From: JAJZSS01 sp964463505
Lineage (GTDB): Bacteria; Chloroflexota; Anaerolineae; Anaerolineales; UBA4823
Assembly: GCA_964463505.1 (NCBI GenBank)
Contig: CAYXDC010000099.1
Span: 1 to 8,889 of the forward strand
Direction of reading: 5' to 3'
DNA length: 8,889 nt
Numbering within the stretch: position 1 is the stretch's first letter; each line of letters opens with the position of its first letter. The notes under the pieces were generated by a model, which did no database searches, was not told the origin of the DNA, and saw only the letters and a list, made by a program, of their open reading frames with translations. The translations under genes and the position numbers were made by a program. Positions 1 to 8,130 of this stretch are shown in pieces.

Positions 1-807
1 CGCATCGGGAATATATTCTTTGCCGGACTGCTTACCCTGGTTGGGCGCACACATGTATCAGATAGCGCTAGCGGTATGCGTGTCTTCAAACGCACTGTGC
101 TCGAGCGTATGTATCCCCTGCCAGATGGCTTGAATTTGACACCTGTTATGAGTACACGTGCGATCCATGAGGGAATTTCGATGACTGAAGTTCCGATACC
201 GTATAGCGAACGCCTGGGACGATCTAAGCTGAGCGTTGTGCGTGATGGATCTATTTTCTTGCAGTCAATGATCTGGACCGTGATGGCCTACAATCCAGTT
301 CGCATACTGGGTCTGATCGGCATTGGCGGGGTAGGGATAGCTTTCCTGGTAGGGATGGGTTTGTTGATTGCCCGCCTGAGTGGCATTACTACCCTGGGAC
401 CATGGGGTATTGCAGCAGTATTCTGGATGCTCGTATCGGCTGTGGCTGGTATCAGCATTTTTGCGTTGGGAACCACGTTCAACTACCTGGTTACCCTTTT
501 TTATCAGCAGCCGATTCGCCAGGGGTTATTTGGAAAACCCATCTTCACCCCCTCTTTAGATCACCATTTTGGCTGGATGGGTCTGGTTGGGACTCTCGTT
601 GGTTTGGTCCTGGGGATTATTACAGTCATCTTGGGTATACAGGGCTGGGAAATTTCCCGGCTGTGGTTATACTTACTGGGTAGTGCGATGTTCATTCTTG
701 TGGGTGTCCAACTGGCTGTGTATTGGATTCTGATGCGGGTTTTAGAAGAACTTAGTCAGCGCGAGCTTCTTATCAATAAAGATCTTGGTCTGGAACCTGT
801 AATCTAG
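1..807 (+). CDS. Polyprenyl-phosphate-type family 2 glycosyltransferase, C-terminal part (5' end outside window)
   Basis: The reading frame is open from base 1, so the gene starts upstream; 268 codons and a TAG stop are visible. It resembles the C-terminal half of DPM1/GtrB-like family 2 glycosyltransferases, which move a sugar from a nucleotide donor to a polyprenyl phosphate on the cytoplasmic face of the membrane. The visible start (DSASGMRVFKR, then PLPDGLNLTP) and the G-R-S-K-L-S segment at visible residues 73-78, followed by VVRDG, are typical of the end of that catalytic domain. Four hydrophobic helices follow at about visible residues 102-125, 132-158, 191-213 and 221-244. The catalytic DxD region lies outside the window. 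Internal ATG codons, such as base 76, are not the true start because upstream codons align with the family. It lies 52 bases before the radical SAM gene and is probably cotranscribed with it. Family confidence is high; sugar and acceptor cannot be read. Confidence 0.85.
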   Translation, partial: RIGNIFFAGLLTLVGRTHVSDSASGMRVFKRTVLERMYPLPDGLNLTPVMSTRAIHEGISMTEVPIPYSERLGRSKLSVVRDGSIFLQSMIWTVMAYNPVRILGLIGIGGVGIAFLVGMGLLIARLSGITTLGPWGIAAVFWMLVSAVAGISIFALGTTFNYLVTLFYQQPIRQGLFGKPIFTPSLDHHFGWMGLVGTLVGLVLGIITVILGIQGWEISRLWLYLLGSAMFILVGVQLAVYWILMRVLEELSQRELLINKDLGLEPVI

Positions 808-817
808 AGTAGGTAGA

Positions 818-840
818 TCAGGTGTCAAGAAAACACCTGA
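818..840 (+). repeat. Perfect 8-bp inverted repeat (hairpin) in the gap before the radical SAM gene
   Basis: TCAGGTGT at 818-825 is the exact reverse complement of ACACCTGA at 833-840, with a 7-base A-rich loop between them. It sits between the glycosyltransferase stop and the next ribosome binding site. No T run follows, so it is a poor intrinsic terminator. It could be an mRNA processing or stability element, a weak attenuator, or a protein-binding palindrome. Function is not shown. Confidence 0.45.
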
Positions 841-847
841 ATAAGTT

Positions 848-852
848 AGGAG
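848..852 (+). promoter_or_regulatory. Ribosome binding site AGGAG that decides the radical SAM start
   Basis: AGGAG at 848-852 lies 7 bases before the ATG at 860 and only 4 bases before the in-frame GTG at 857. The spacing favours ATG 860 as the start codon. Confidence 0.7.
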
Positions 853-859
853 TATTGTG

Positions 860-2551
860 ATGAGCGAAGATCAGATTAAGGAAAATATGGGTAGCCGTAC
901 GTTGCCCAAAATGCGCATGGTGAATTTTCCCAACGCAGATGAAATCGTACGCCAGGGTTTGATGAGCGCCAATCGATCACCCGATGCCGTGGATATCATG
1001 TTGGTCAATCCACCGACCCCTGATGGCGCATACTGGATCCGTACCCAACATCGTGTAGGGCGGCGAACTCGTGAAAACATGATCTGGCCTCAGGTATCTT
1101 TGGCCCAAATGGCAGCATTGCTCCATCCGGCGTATAAGGTAAAGGTTGTGGATTGTAATGCTGAGCGCATGGGCTGGCCAGAGTTTACAAAACTGCTGGA
1201 TAAATATCAGCCGCGCTATTACCTCACCCAGGTAACTGCCCCTACGCTTGAAAATGATATGTACGGTTGTTTTCTGGCTCATGCACGAGGAGCGAAAACG
1301 ATCGCTTTTGGAACCCATGTCACTCCTATTCCCCGCGAAAGTATGCGTCCATACCCCAGCTTGGATTTTGTGCTGGTAGGTGAGCCTGACCTGACGATCC
1401 GCGATCTATTGGATCACCTGGATAATAAGTTTGATGAGCGTTCACCAGAAATTCAACACATTTTTGCCAACCATGATCCGCATTACCAGCCTTCATTAAA
1501 TGAGGATGGCTCTGTGGATATGCATGGCATCAAAGGGCTGGCTTGGCGTAAAGATAGCGAAGTCATCATGAATATGCCGCGTCCATTTGTGGCCGATCTA
1601 GATGATTTACCAATTCCCATGCACGAGCTGCTGCCTCTGGATAAATATCGGATGCCCCTGATCAAGGGACCGTTTACCTTCCTTTTGTCTTCACGGGGCT
1701 GTCCTGCCGGGTGTACATACTGTATTAAGCACGTAAGTTACCAATACACCACTCGTTTACGCTCGCCCAAGCTGATCATGGAAGAAATGTGGCGCTTGAA
1801 AGAGCTTGGCATAAACAATATCCATATGTATTCGGATTTGTTTACCGTCAATCGCGATCAGGTGATGGATCTTTGCCAGAGGATGATCGACGAAAAGATC
1901 AATATCAAGTGGACAAGCAACAGTCGGGTAGACTATGTTGACGAAGAAATGCTGGCTATGATGGGGAAAGCTGGCAACCACCTGATATCCTGGGGCATTG
2001 AAAGCGGCAACGAACAAATTCTCAAGCACGCACGCAAAGGCGCATACCCCGATAAAGCTGAGCGGGCGCTGGCTTGGGCTCACAAGGCTGGCATTAAGAA
2101 CTGGGGTTACTTTATTATTGGCCTACCTGGTGAAACAGAAGCCACAATTCGTGAAACAATCAATTTTGCGAAAAAACTGCCCCTCGATATCGCTTTATTC
2201 CATGTGGCTGCTCCGTATCCTGGCACACCATTTTTCTTTGAAGTGGTTGAAAAGGGTTGGTTTAGACCCGGTACGCGCTGGGAGCAGGTCGATATGGATA
2301 AAGGCACAGTCCTGGATTATCCGGACCTACCTGCAGAAAAACTACTCTACTGGCAGAAACGCGCTTTCCGGGAATGGGCTTTCCGTCCTGGCCCGATGCT
2401 TACTTACCTCAAGATGCTGGCCTCCGATTGGTCCACGGTGAAATCTGCACTTTCTGTTGGGCTGGAACACCTCAGCTGGGCAACCACTGATACGGGAGCC
2501 CCGGTCACAGGAGAGCTGGCATCAAACTTAGGTGTCAAATTACGTGATTAA
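860..2551 (+). CDS. Cobalamin-binding-type (class B-like) radical SAM enzyme
   Basis: This 563-residue protein has the class B layout: an N-terminal B12-binding-like Rossmann region (about residues 42-190), a radical SAM TIM barrel (about 260-470) and a C-terminal extension. The iron-sulfur cluster motif CPAGCTYC gives Cys281, Cys285 and Cys288, the CxxxCxxC spacing that binds the 4Fe-4S cluster and SAM. WGIESGNEQILK near 378-389 is the usual SAM-binding strand motif, and GYFIIGLPGET follows. The N-terminal region has LVNPPTPDG and then VVDCNAERMGW, where Asp98 starts the segment that in cobalamin proteins would read DxHxxG; the lower-ligand His is absent. Family members methylate or rearrange unactivated carbons of lipids, tetrapyrroles, sugars or antibiotics. 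The enzyme is soluble or peripheral, with no signal or membrane helix. ATG 860 is chosen over GTG 857 because of the AGGAG spacing. The 3' end overlaps the next gene. The family is firm; methylation and substrate are inference. Confidence 0.9.
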   Translation: MSEDQIKENMGSRTLPKMRMVNFPNADEIVRQGLMSANRSPDAVDIMLVNPPTPDGAYWIRTQHRVGRRTRENMIWPQVSLAQMAALLHPAYKVKVVDCNAERMGWPEFTKLLDKYQPRYYLTQVTAPTLENDMYGCFLAHARGAKTIAFGTHVTPIPRESMRPYPSLDFVLVGEPDLTIRDLLDHLDNKFDERSPEIQHIFANHDPHYQPSLNEDGSVDMHGIKGLAWRKDSEVIMNMPRPFVADLDDLPIPMHELLPLDKYRMPLIKGPFTFLLSSRGCPAGCTYCIKHVSYQYTTRLRSPKLIMEEMWRLKELGINNIHMYSDLFTVNRDQVMDLCQRMIDEKINIKWTSNSRVDYVDEEMLAMMGKAGNHLISWGIESGNEQILKHARKGAYPDKAERALAWAHKAGIKNWGYFIIGLPGETEATIRETINFAKKLPLDIALFHVAAPYPGTPFFFEVVEKGWFRPGTRWEQVDMDKGTVLDYPDLPAEKLLYWQKRAFREWAFRPGPMLTYLKMLASDWSTVKSALSVGLEHLSWATTDTGAPVTGELASNLGVKLRD

Positions 2552-4403
2552 GGATTGGATAGCCACTCGCCAGGATCATCATGAAGTGGCTTACAACGAT
2601 CACATATTCATTCTAATTGCCTGGGTCAGTGGGGTGGTGGTATGGTTTAACCAGCAGATCGGAGTCTGGTTCGTACTTCTAGCTCTGCTGACCTGGGTTT
2701 TTCGGTTTTTCGTAACCAAGAGTTTTATTCACAAGGGACTGATTAATATACCGGTTGCGATTTTCCTGCTGACGGCGATGGTGGGGGTGTGGGCTGCGTA
2801 TGACCAGCAAGCTGCTTTTCATAAATTTCTGATCCTCCTGGCAGGCATCATCATTTACTTTGCCATGTCTGGAAGTAACCCCAATGCTCGCTCCTGGTCG
2901 TACGGTTTAATCAGTATTACCGCTGCTTTGCTGGCAGTTTATTTTCTCTTATCGCATAACTGGAACAGCCAGCCTGCCGATTTTGAGATAGTAAACCGGA
3001 TCGGGTTGAGCTGGATGAAGAACCGGGTTGATCTGCGAACCATATTTGATAACGCCAATATTCCTGCTGGAATCCTGGCAGTCTTGCTACCTATTATTAT
3101 GATTTACATCTGGCAGGCCAATACAAACAAGCATTCAATAGAACGCGCGATTGGATTGATTAGCTTGCTGCTGGTAGGGCTGGCATTGTTCATGAGCAGC
3201 TCTCGTGCAGTATGGTTTAGTCTTTCTGTTGGACTGGGTGTGTGGGGCTGGTGGGTGTTGTCGAAGAAGGCGCCTGACAATCAAAAATGGACTTCGAAGC
3301 AACTGTTTTTGTCTGGCGTGGTGCTGGCGATTGCTATTGGTATTTTTCTCATGATCAGCTTTTCGACCCAAATATTTATTCTCCTTCAAGCAATGCCTGG
3401 AGCAGCTAGCGCAGATTCACGGGCGGGGCTATTTAGCAATGCGACCGACTTAGTCCCTGATTTCTGGTTGATCGGTGGGGGACTGCAATCCTTTGCCGGT
3501 CTGTATTCGCAATATATTTTGGATATTCCATTCTTATATTTTCGCTACGCTCATAATTTATACCTTGACCTGATTATAGAACAGGGGTTGTTGGCCCTGC
3601 TATCCTTCATAGCAATTTTTGGCTTAACTATTTTTTATCTGATGCGAGGAATCTTAGATCCTGCGATGTCTGGAGCACAACAGAATCTTTATCTGGGTTT
3701 GCTGGCGGCTGCGATTGTACTGCTTGGGCACGGCTTGTTCGACGACGCTCTCTATGGCATACGTGGCACGCCTTTCGTGTTTGTAATCCCAGGCTTAGTC
3801 ACGGGCCAGGCTTTTGCTCCGAGCAATGAGCTGGCTCATGCACAAGGCTTAACCACAACCACCAGCGTGCGCTCAAAGGCGAGTGCTTGGATAGTTCCCG
3901 TCCTGGTCTTACTTTTCGGTATAAGCTTATTTGTGATCTCAAATATTCGCGCTGCTGCACAGGCAAACCTAGGCGCTGTGGAGATGGCGAAGTTAGAATT
4001 GACCAACTATCCTTGTGAGAATTGGATTGAAGGGCGCTCTATGAACAGTCTGATGTGCTCATCGAATCAATTCCAAGCAGCGCTTGCAAATAATCCCCGC
4101 CAACGAACAGCCAATCATCGCATGGGGTTAATAGCTATGGACCGCGGTGATTACGCTAGCGCTATTAAATATCTGGAGACTGCACACCAGGTTGATCCAA
4201 CACATTTTGGTATTCGCAAGGAGTTGGGGTATGCGTATGTCTGGTCGGGGGATTTTGAAAGCGCCTATCCATTAATCAGCAATCTTCCTGAAGCTGCTTC
4301 TGAGATGGAGGGTTACCGCTGGTGGTGGAATCAACAAGGCAATATTTCCCTGGCTGCTAATGCCGACCATATGCTTAACTACTTGCAGTCAAGTAAACAA
4401 TGA
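2532..4403 (+). CDS. O-antigen polymerase/ligase (Wzy/WaaL family) with C-terminal TPR-like region
   Basis: This 623-residue polytopic membrane protein has about ten or more hydrophobic helices over residues 25-475. Diagnostic Wzy_C features are the SSSRAVWFSL segment near 222-231 (Arg225), a large external loop after it, and YAHNLYLDLIIEQG with His341, the position of the conserved loop histidine. A last helix lies near 452-473. The tail from about 512 to 590 (NQFQAALANNP, then GLIAMDRGDYASAIKYLETA and GYAYVWSGDFESAYP) reads as two TPR-like units that would lie outside the membrane. The family polymerises lipid-linked repeat units or transfers a finished glycan to an acceptor; the sequence does not separate these roles. 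The start is uncertain: GTG 2532 is the longest choice, while in-frame GTG 2544 has an AGGTG 9 bases upstream. Either start overlaps the radical SAM gene, by 20 or 8 nt. The stop overlaps the next ATG by 4 nt. Confidence 0.85.
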   Translation: MSNYVIKDWIATRQDHHEVAYNDHIFILIAWVSGVVVWFNQQIGVWFVLLALLTWVFRFFVTKSFIHKGLINIPVAIFLLTAMVGVWAAYDQQAAFHKFLILLAGIIIYFAMSGSNPNARSWSYGLISITAALLAVYFLLSHNWNSQPADFEIVNRIGLSWMKNRVDLRTIFDNANIPAGILAVLLPIIMIYIWQANTNKHSIERAIGLISLLLVGLALFMSSSRAVWFSLSVGLGVWGWWVLSKKAPDNQKWTSKQLFLSGVVLAIAIGIFLMISFSTQIFILLQAMPGAASADSRAGLFSNATDLVPDFWLIGGGLQSFAGLYSQYILDIPFLYFRYAHNLYLDLIIEQGLLALLSFIAIFGLTIFYLMRGILDPAMSGAQQNLYLGLLAAAIVLLGHGLFDDALYGIRGTPFVFVIPGLVTGQAFAPSNELAHAQGLTTTTSVRSKASAWIVPVLVLLFGISLFVISNIRAAAQANLGAVEMAKLELTNYPCENWIEGRSMNSLMCSSNQFQAALANNPRQRTANHRMGLIAMDRGDYASAIKYLETAHQVDPTHFGIRKELGYAYVWSGDFESAYPLISNLPEAASEMEGYRWWWNQQGNISLAANADHMLNYLQSSKQ

Positions 4404-7078
4404 CGATTGGGAAAGACAAAATGCAAATTAATCATTCATGGTTCCTTCGTATCCTATCAGTCTCATTGTTAATAATTATCGTCACATCTCAGTTTCCATC
4501 GACGATCAGCATGGCGCAAACCCCATCGCCGGGGTGGGAAGATCCTATTAATGTCTCGCTAACTGGAGGAACCACTCAACCAGCATTTGCAATTGATTCT
4601 CTGGATAATCTACACGTCTTTTGGAATGATATCTATGCAGCAGATCAGGGGTCTGCACAATGGGATAGTCAGGAATGGACATCTTCTACTGGATTATCGT
4701 TTAACTTTGCTCCTGCCTCCCCACAAATATTAAGTGATCAGGAAGGTTATTTACATGCTTTCTGGATTGATACCTTAGGTGCTCTGTCTTATAGTCGCGT
4801 ATTTGCCCAGGACTCGGATAACCCAATCGCCTGGACCTCCCCGCTTAAATTGGCTCTAGATGGTATGACCTTCCATGCTGCGATTGGGAATAATGGCCGG
4901 CTTTATGTGGCATATCTACTTGGGTTATCAACAGATGCCGCCCCATCTGGAGTTTATACGCGTGCTTATGATCCAGCCGGTGCAGGTTGGGGAGCTGTAA
5001 CACCGATTTTTCAATCACAGTATTTTCGGGGCTTGACGTCCGTCAATGCTCATTTGCATATATCAGTCGCCAGAGGCGCTAATCCGGATGCGGTTTTTGT
5101 TGCCTGGGATGATGCTCCCCAACAACGCGTGTATCTATCTAAATCTTTAGATGATGGAGTCACCTGGTCAGAGCCATTTGAAATAGATGGCCCACGCCCT
5201 GGAGAAATTCCTCCTGGCCCATTTAATATACAGACGATTGCGTACGATAGTAACTTGCTTGTTTTATGGCAAAGCGGATTGCAGAGTTCGTTTGATTGTA
5301 CGCAGAATTACCAGTTCTCGGGCGATCTGGGCGAGACCTGGCAGGATGCTTCCCAAATGTTTGTGAATTTTGTGGGTTGTCCGCAATCAAATCAGTTGTT
5401 TTTTGGCGCAGATGATCTTATTTTCATGCTGACAAAAATCCAGGAGACCAGTTACCTTGTGGCATGGGATGGAGATTCGTGGAGCAGTCCTCAATCACAG
5501 CAAATATTGGATAGTTTTTCCGATCCTGTTTCTTATAATCTGGTAAAACTTGAAGGTTTGCGAGCAGCCATAAACTCCCAGGATGAATTATTTGTTGTTG
5601 GTTCTGACACAATTGGTAATGGAGATACCTGGCTGCTTTCCAGATCACTAGGATCAAGAGCTGATTGGTTTCCATCTGAAACAGCATGGACCAAACCGCA
5701 GGTCATGGTTACAACAGATTTGAATATAGATAACCTTCAAGTCATATCCGATCAAGACGGCACATTTAGCGCCATCTGGCATGAGGAAGATTTAGCACAG
5801 GGCAGAGAATTTATAAACATTACCCAATTTGATGGAGTAACTTGGAGTGATCCGGTTGAAATGGTCAAATCACCCGACAAAAATATCGGTGATTTATCTG
5901 TATTCTCTGCACCGGATGGCAAGCTTTATGTGGTCTGGAATGGCAAAACAACCGGTGAAATCTATTTTGTTTGGGCAAATGCCAATAAATCGATCAGTCC
6001 TTTTGAGTGGTCTGATCCAATTGCATTATCTTTAGGAGACAGAGTTACCTCCCCTTCGTTATCAGGGGGCATTAACGGCGAGCTGCTTCTCGCTTATGCT
6101 GTCCCTATAAATGAAAACCGCGGTATTTATTTTGTCCGGTCTGCTGATCAGGGTGAAACCTGGTCTGAACCGCAGCTGATTTTCAATGCTTCCCAAAGTG
6201 GTTGGGAAATGGTCGGACAGCCGCACCTGGTCCAGATTGATACTGATGTTTACCACGTTATGTGGACGAAGAACTCGATCCTTGAGGACGGTGCCGTAAC
6301 GGGATTGTATGCTGCAACATCGCGCGATAATGGATTAACCTGGGAAGAGCCACAGGAAATTGTGGATCACACCATCCAATCCAGCTGGTTAGAGCAGAGT
6401 TCAGGAATTCTGCATCGTTTGTGGGAGGGTGATAAGATCAACAATCCTGGCATCTGGCACGATGTATCTACTGATGCTGGCACTACATGGCAGCGTTCGA
6501 TACCCATCTCGGTTTTAGGCGAGATTGGTGAAGCTACGGCTTCAACGGACTCGGCTGGGCATGTTCATTTATTTCAATCTTATCGTTCAGATCTTGATCA
6601 GCGAATGATCTTGCACTTTTGGTGGGATGGTCGACAATGGCACTCTAGCGATGCTATCACGTACGAGTCACAAGCAGGATCGATTGCCCACGAAGTAGCC
6701 GCTACAGTTAATAACCAGGGCAAGATCATGGTTCTGGCGCTCACCCGAAATATTGACCCTCTTTCCGAATTAATTTATCAAGAACTTAGTTATAGTACTC
6801 GCCTTCTTGAAGCTGCGTTGGTGGAAGTCAATCCGCCTGTTCAAACAGTTGAGGCAGTTGAAACAGCTCAACCCGTATTAGTCGCCTCCCCTACAGTCAC
6901 CTCCCAGGAAACAGCAAGCGCAGTCATTGCTACAGCCACTCCGAATGCGCCAGGAATCAACTTGAATGGATCTGAACCTCCATCCACGAGTGCCAATCTC
7001 ACCATCATTATCGGGGCGATCGCATCCGCCCTGGTTATTCTTCTCGGGTTTGTGTTCGTATATAAAAAGGTTAGATGA
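4400..7078 (+). CDS. Exported, C-terminally membrane-anchored Asp-box (BNR) multi-blade beta-propeller protein
   Basis: The 892-residue protein has an N-terminal signal peptide (hydrophobic core about 16-30, possible cleavage after Ala39 in SMA/QT). About fourteen beta-propeller-blade-like units follow, then a Pro/Thr/Ser/Val-rich stalk (about 805-864) and a final helix at about 867-888 ending in KKVR. Five Asp boxes of the form SxDxGxTW are visible: SLDDGVTW 249-256, SGDLGETW 307-314, SADQGETW 581-588, SRDNGLTW 641-648 and STDAGTTW 690-697. Blade motifs such as NLHVFWND, YLHAFWID, KLYVVWNGK and VYHVMWTKN recur about every 50 residues. Asp boxes occur in sialidases and many non-enzymatic propellers; no sialidase FRIP arginine motif was seen, so enzyme activity is doubtful. 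A surface glycan-binding or scaffold role is inferred from its position between polymerase and acyltransferase genes. ATG 4400 overlaps the upstream stop; ATG 4421 is an alternative. No clear Shine-Dalgarno precedes 4400, which suggests coupling. Confidence 0.8.
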   Translation: MTIGKDKMQINHSWFLRILSVSLLIIIVTSQFPSTISMAQTPSPGWEDPINVSLTGGTTQPAFAIDSLDNLHVFWNDIYAADQGSAQWDSQEWTSSTGLSFNFAPASPQILSDQEGYLHAFWIDTLGALSYSRVFAQDSDNPIAWTSPLKLALDGMTFHAAIGNNGRLYVAYLLGLSTDAAPSGVYTRAYDPAGAGWGAVTPIFQSQYFRGLTSVNAHLHISVARGANPDAVFVAWDDAPQQRVYLSKSLDDGVTWSEPFEIDGPRPGEIPPGPFNIQTIAYDSNLLVLWQSGLQSSFDCTQNYQFSGDLGETWQDASQMFVNFVGCPQSNQLFFGADDLIFMLTKIQETSYLVAWDGDSWSSPQSQQILDSFSDPVSYNLVKLEGLRAAINSQDELFVVGSDTIGNGDTWLLSRSLGSRADWFPSETAWTKPQVMVTTDLNIDNLQVISDQDGTFSAIWHEEDLAQGREFINITQFDGVTWSDPVEMVKSPDKNIGDLSVFSAPDGKLYVVWNGKTTGEIYFVWANANKSISPFEWSDPIALSLGDRVTSPSLSGGINGELLLAYAVPINENRGIYFVRSADQGETWSEPQLIFNASQSGWEMVGQPHLVQIDTDVYHVMWTKNSILEDGAVTGLYAATSRDNGLTWEEPQEIVDHTIQSSWLEQSSGILHRLWEGDKINNPGIWHDVSTDAGTTWQRSIPISVLGEIGEATASTDSAGHVHLFQSYRSDLDQRMILHFWWDGRQWHSSDAITYESQAGSIAHEVAATVNNQGKIMVLALTRNIDPLSELIYQELSYSTRLLEAALVEVNPPVQTVEAVETAQPVLVASPTVTSQETASAVIATATPNAPGINLNGSEPPSTSANLTIIIGAIASALVILLGFVFVYKKVR

Positions 7079-8124
7079 AACGCCATTATCCTGCAATCCG
7101 AGGGATAGCCATTTTTTTGGTCATCTTGCATCATGCCATCGTGCTTGGCACGTCCATCCCGATTGAATGGGGCTATAACCGTGCCCAGGGTTTGGGCGGC
7201 GATGCCTTGACGGTTGTCAGCCTGTTCGGCTGGGTAGCAGTGCCCATATTTTTATTTATCTCTGGCAGCTTTTATGCCTACGCCGCCCGTGGGGAACCGC
7301 CTCAGATCAGCTTTAAGATCGTCAAAACAAACCTGATCGGCATCCTGTGGCCGTATCTAATATGGTCACTGGTCTATTATCTGGTAGAGTGGATCGGGGT
7401 TGGGACCAGCTTTTCAATCTGGGCGACCATTAAAAATCTGCTTACAGGCTATCCATATAATTTTGTACCACTGATCGTATTTTACATTCTGGTGTCACCG
7501 ATCTTGATCAAGCTGGCCCAGCGTATTGGGTGGTTATCGTTACTAGGAGTAATTAGCGCTTACCAGCTCTTTCTGATACTTAAAGTGGACAGTATACAAT
7601 ATGGGCTGCTCATGCCTGGTTGGACGGATAACCTGGTGGTGCCGGTTCTATCCCGTACAATGGCAGACTGGGGGATATATTTTCCGCTGGGTTTATATCT
7701 GGCTCTGAACACAAAAAAGGCGACCCCGATACTCGAACGGACGAAATGGCTGTTTATCGTTTTCGGATTGATCGCCTTTGGGCTTACGGCTGGGCATGCT
7801 CTGAGGTTCATTAAGTTTCCATTATCCAGGCACATATTCCCCTTGATGTTGGTGTTTGCCGTTCCGGTATTGCGCCGGGAGTGGATCCCTGCCCGAAGGT
7901 TTTTTGAGGCCGTGGGCAAGCATGCCTACGGTTTATACCTCACCCATTTGGTGATGATAAATATCTTTTTGCTTTCCATGAGAGCAATTTTCCCCTGGCT
8001 GCTGGCGCAACCCTATATTATTCATCTGAGCATATTTTTGGTGGCCTTATTTGTGCCCCTTTGGCTCATTAATTGGATCAACCGTTCCCGTTTATCCCGG
8101 TTATCCCCCTACCTGTTTGGTTAA
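7075..8124 (+). CDS. Integral-membrane acyltransferase 3 family protein
   Basis: This 349-residue protein is almost entirely hydrophobic, with about ten membrane helices, the usual size of a stand-alone acyltransferase 3 domain. The N-terminus has the family hallmark: Arg9 in AIRGIAIFLVILHH, with His20 eleven residues later, matching the conserved Arg-His pair needed for acyl transfer in OafA-like proteins. HAYGLYLTHLVMI at 283-295 matches the conserved C-terminal helix. Members transfer acetyl, succinyl or similar groups from cytoplasmic donors to sugars of surface polysaccharides, glycolipids or peptidoglycan. No SGNH hydrolase domain is fused. ATG 7075 overlaps the preceding stop by 4 nt, and AAAGG at 7066-7070 lies 4 bases upstream. 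It is the last gene before the terminator, consistent with late decoration of the glycan. The donor and the acceptor are not readable. Confidence 0.88.
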   Translation: MKRHYPAIRGIAIFLVILHHAIVLGTSIPIEWGYNRAQGLGGDALTVVSLFGWVAVPIFLFISGSFYAYAARGEPPQISFKIVKTNLIGILWPYLIWSLVYYLVEWIGVGTSFSIWATIKNLLTGYPYNFVPLIVFYILVSPILIKLAQRIGWLSLLGVISAYQLFLILKVDSIQYGLLMPGWTDNLVVPVLSRTMADWGIYFPLGLYLALNTKKATPILERTKWLFIVFGLIAFGLTAGHALRFIKFPLSRHIFPLMLVFAVPVLRREWIPARRFFEAVGKHAYGLYLTHLVMINIFLLSMRAIFPWLLAQPYIIHLSIFLVALFVPLWLINWINRSRLSRLSPYLFG

Positions 8125-8130
8125 GAACCT

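Noticed and set aside
977..1318. A 113-codon minus-strand open frame opposite the radical SAM gene
   Set aside because: It is antisense to a conserved coding domain and shows no family-like sequence; it reads as a shadow of the real gene.
1998..2441. A 147-codon open frame on the plus strand inside the radical SAM gene
   Set aside because: It lies wholly within a well-supported enzyme domain in another frame, has no ribosome binding site and no recognisable protein features.
820..2538. The 9-base word AGGTGTCAA present at both 820-828 and 2530-2538, each near a gene start
   Set aside because: Two copies of a 9-mer do not establish a regulatory repeat, and the second copy lies in coding sequence and partly acts as a Shine-Dalgarno.
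4400..7078. Annotation of the Asp-box protein as a sialidase
   Set aside because: Asp boxes are structural, and no FRIP-type arginine motif or other catalytic set was seen, so an enzymatic name is not supported.
7112..7118. A run of seven T early in the acyltransferase gene, a possible phase-variation site
   Set aside because: The run is short and encodes conserved hydrophobic residues of the first helix; chance occurrence is enough to explain it.
7560..7919. A 119-codon minus-strand open frame opposite the acyltransferase gene
   Set aside because: It lies opposite conserved membrane helices and has no start signal or protein-like motifs.
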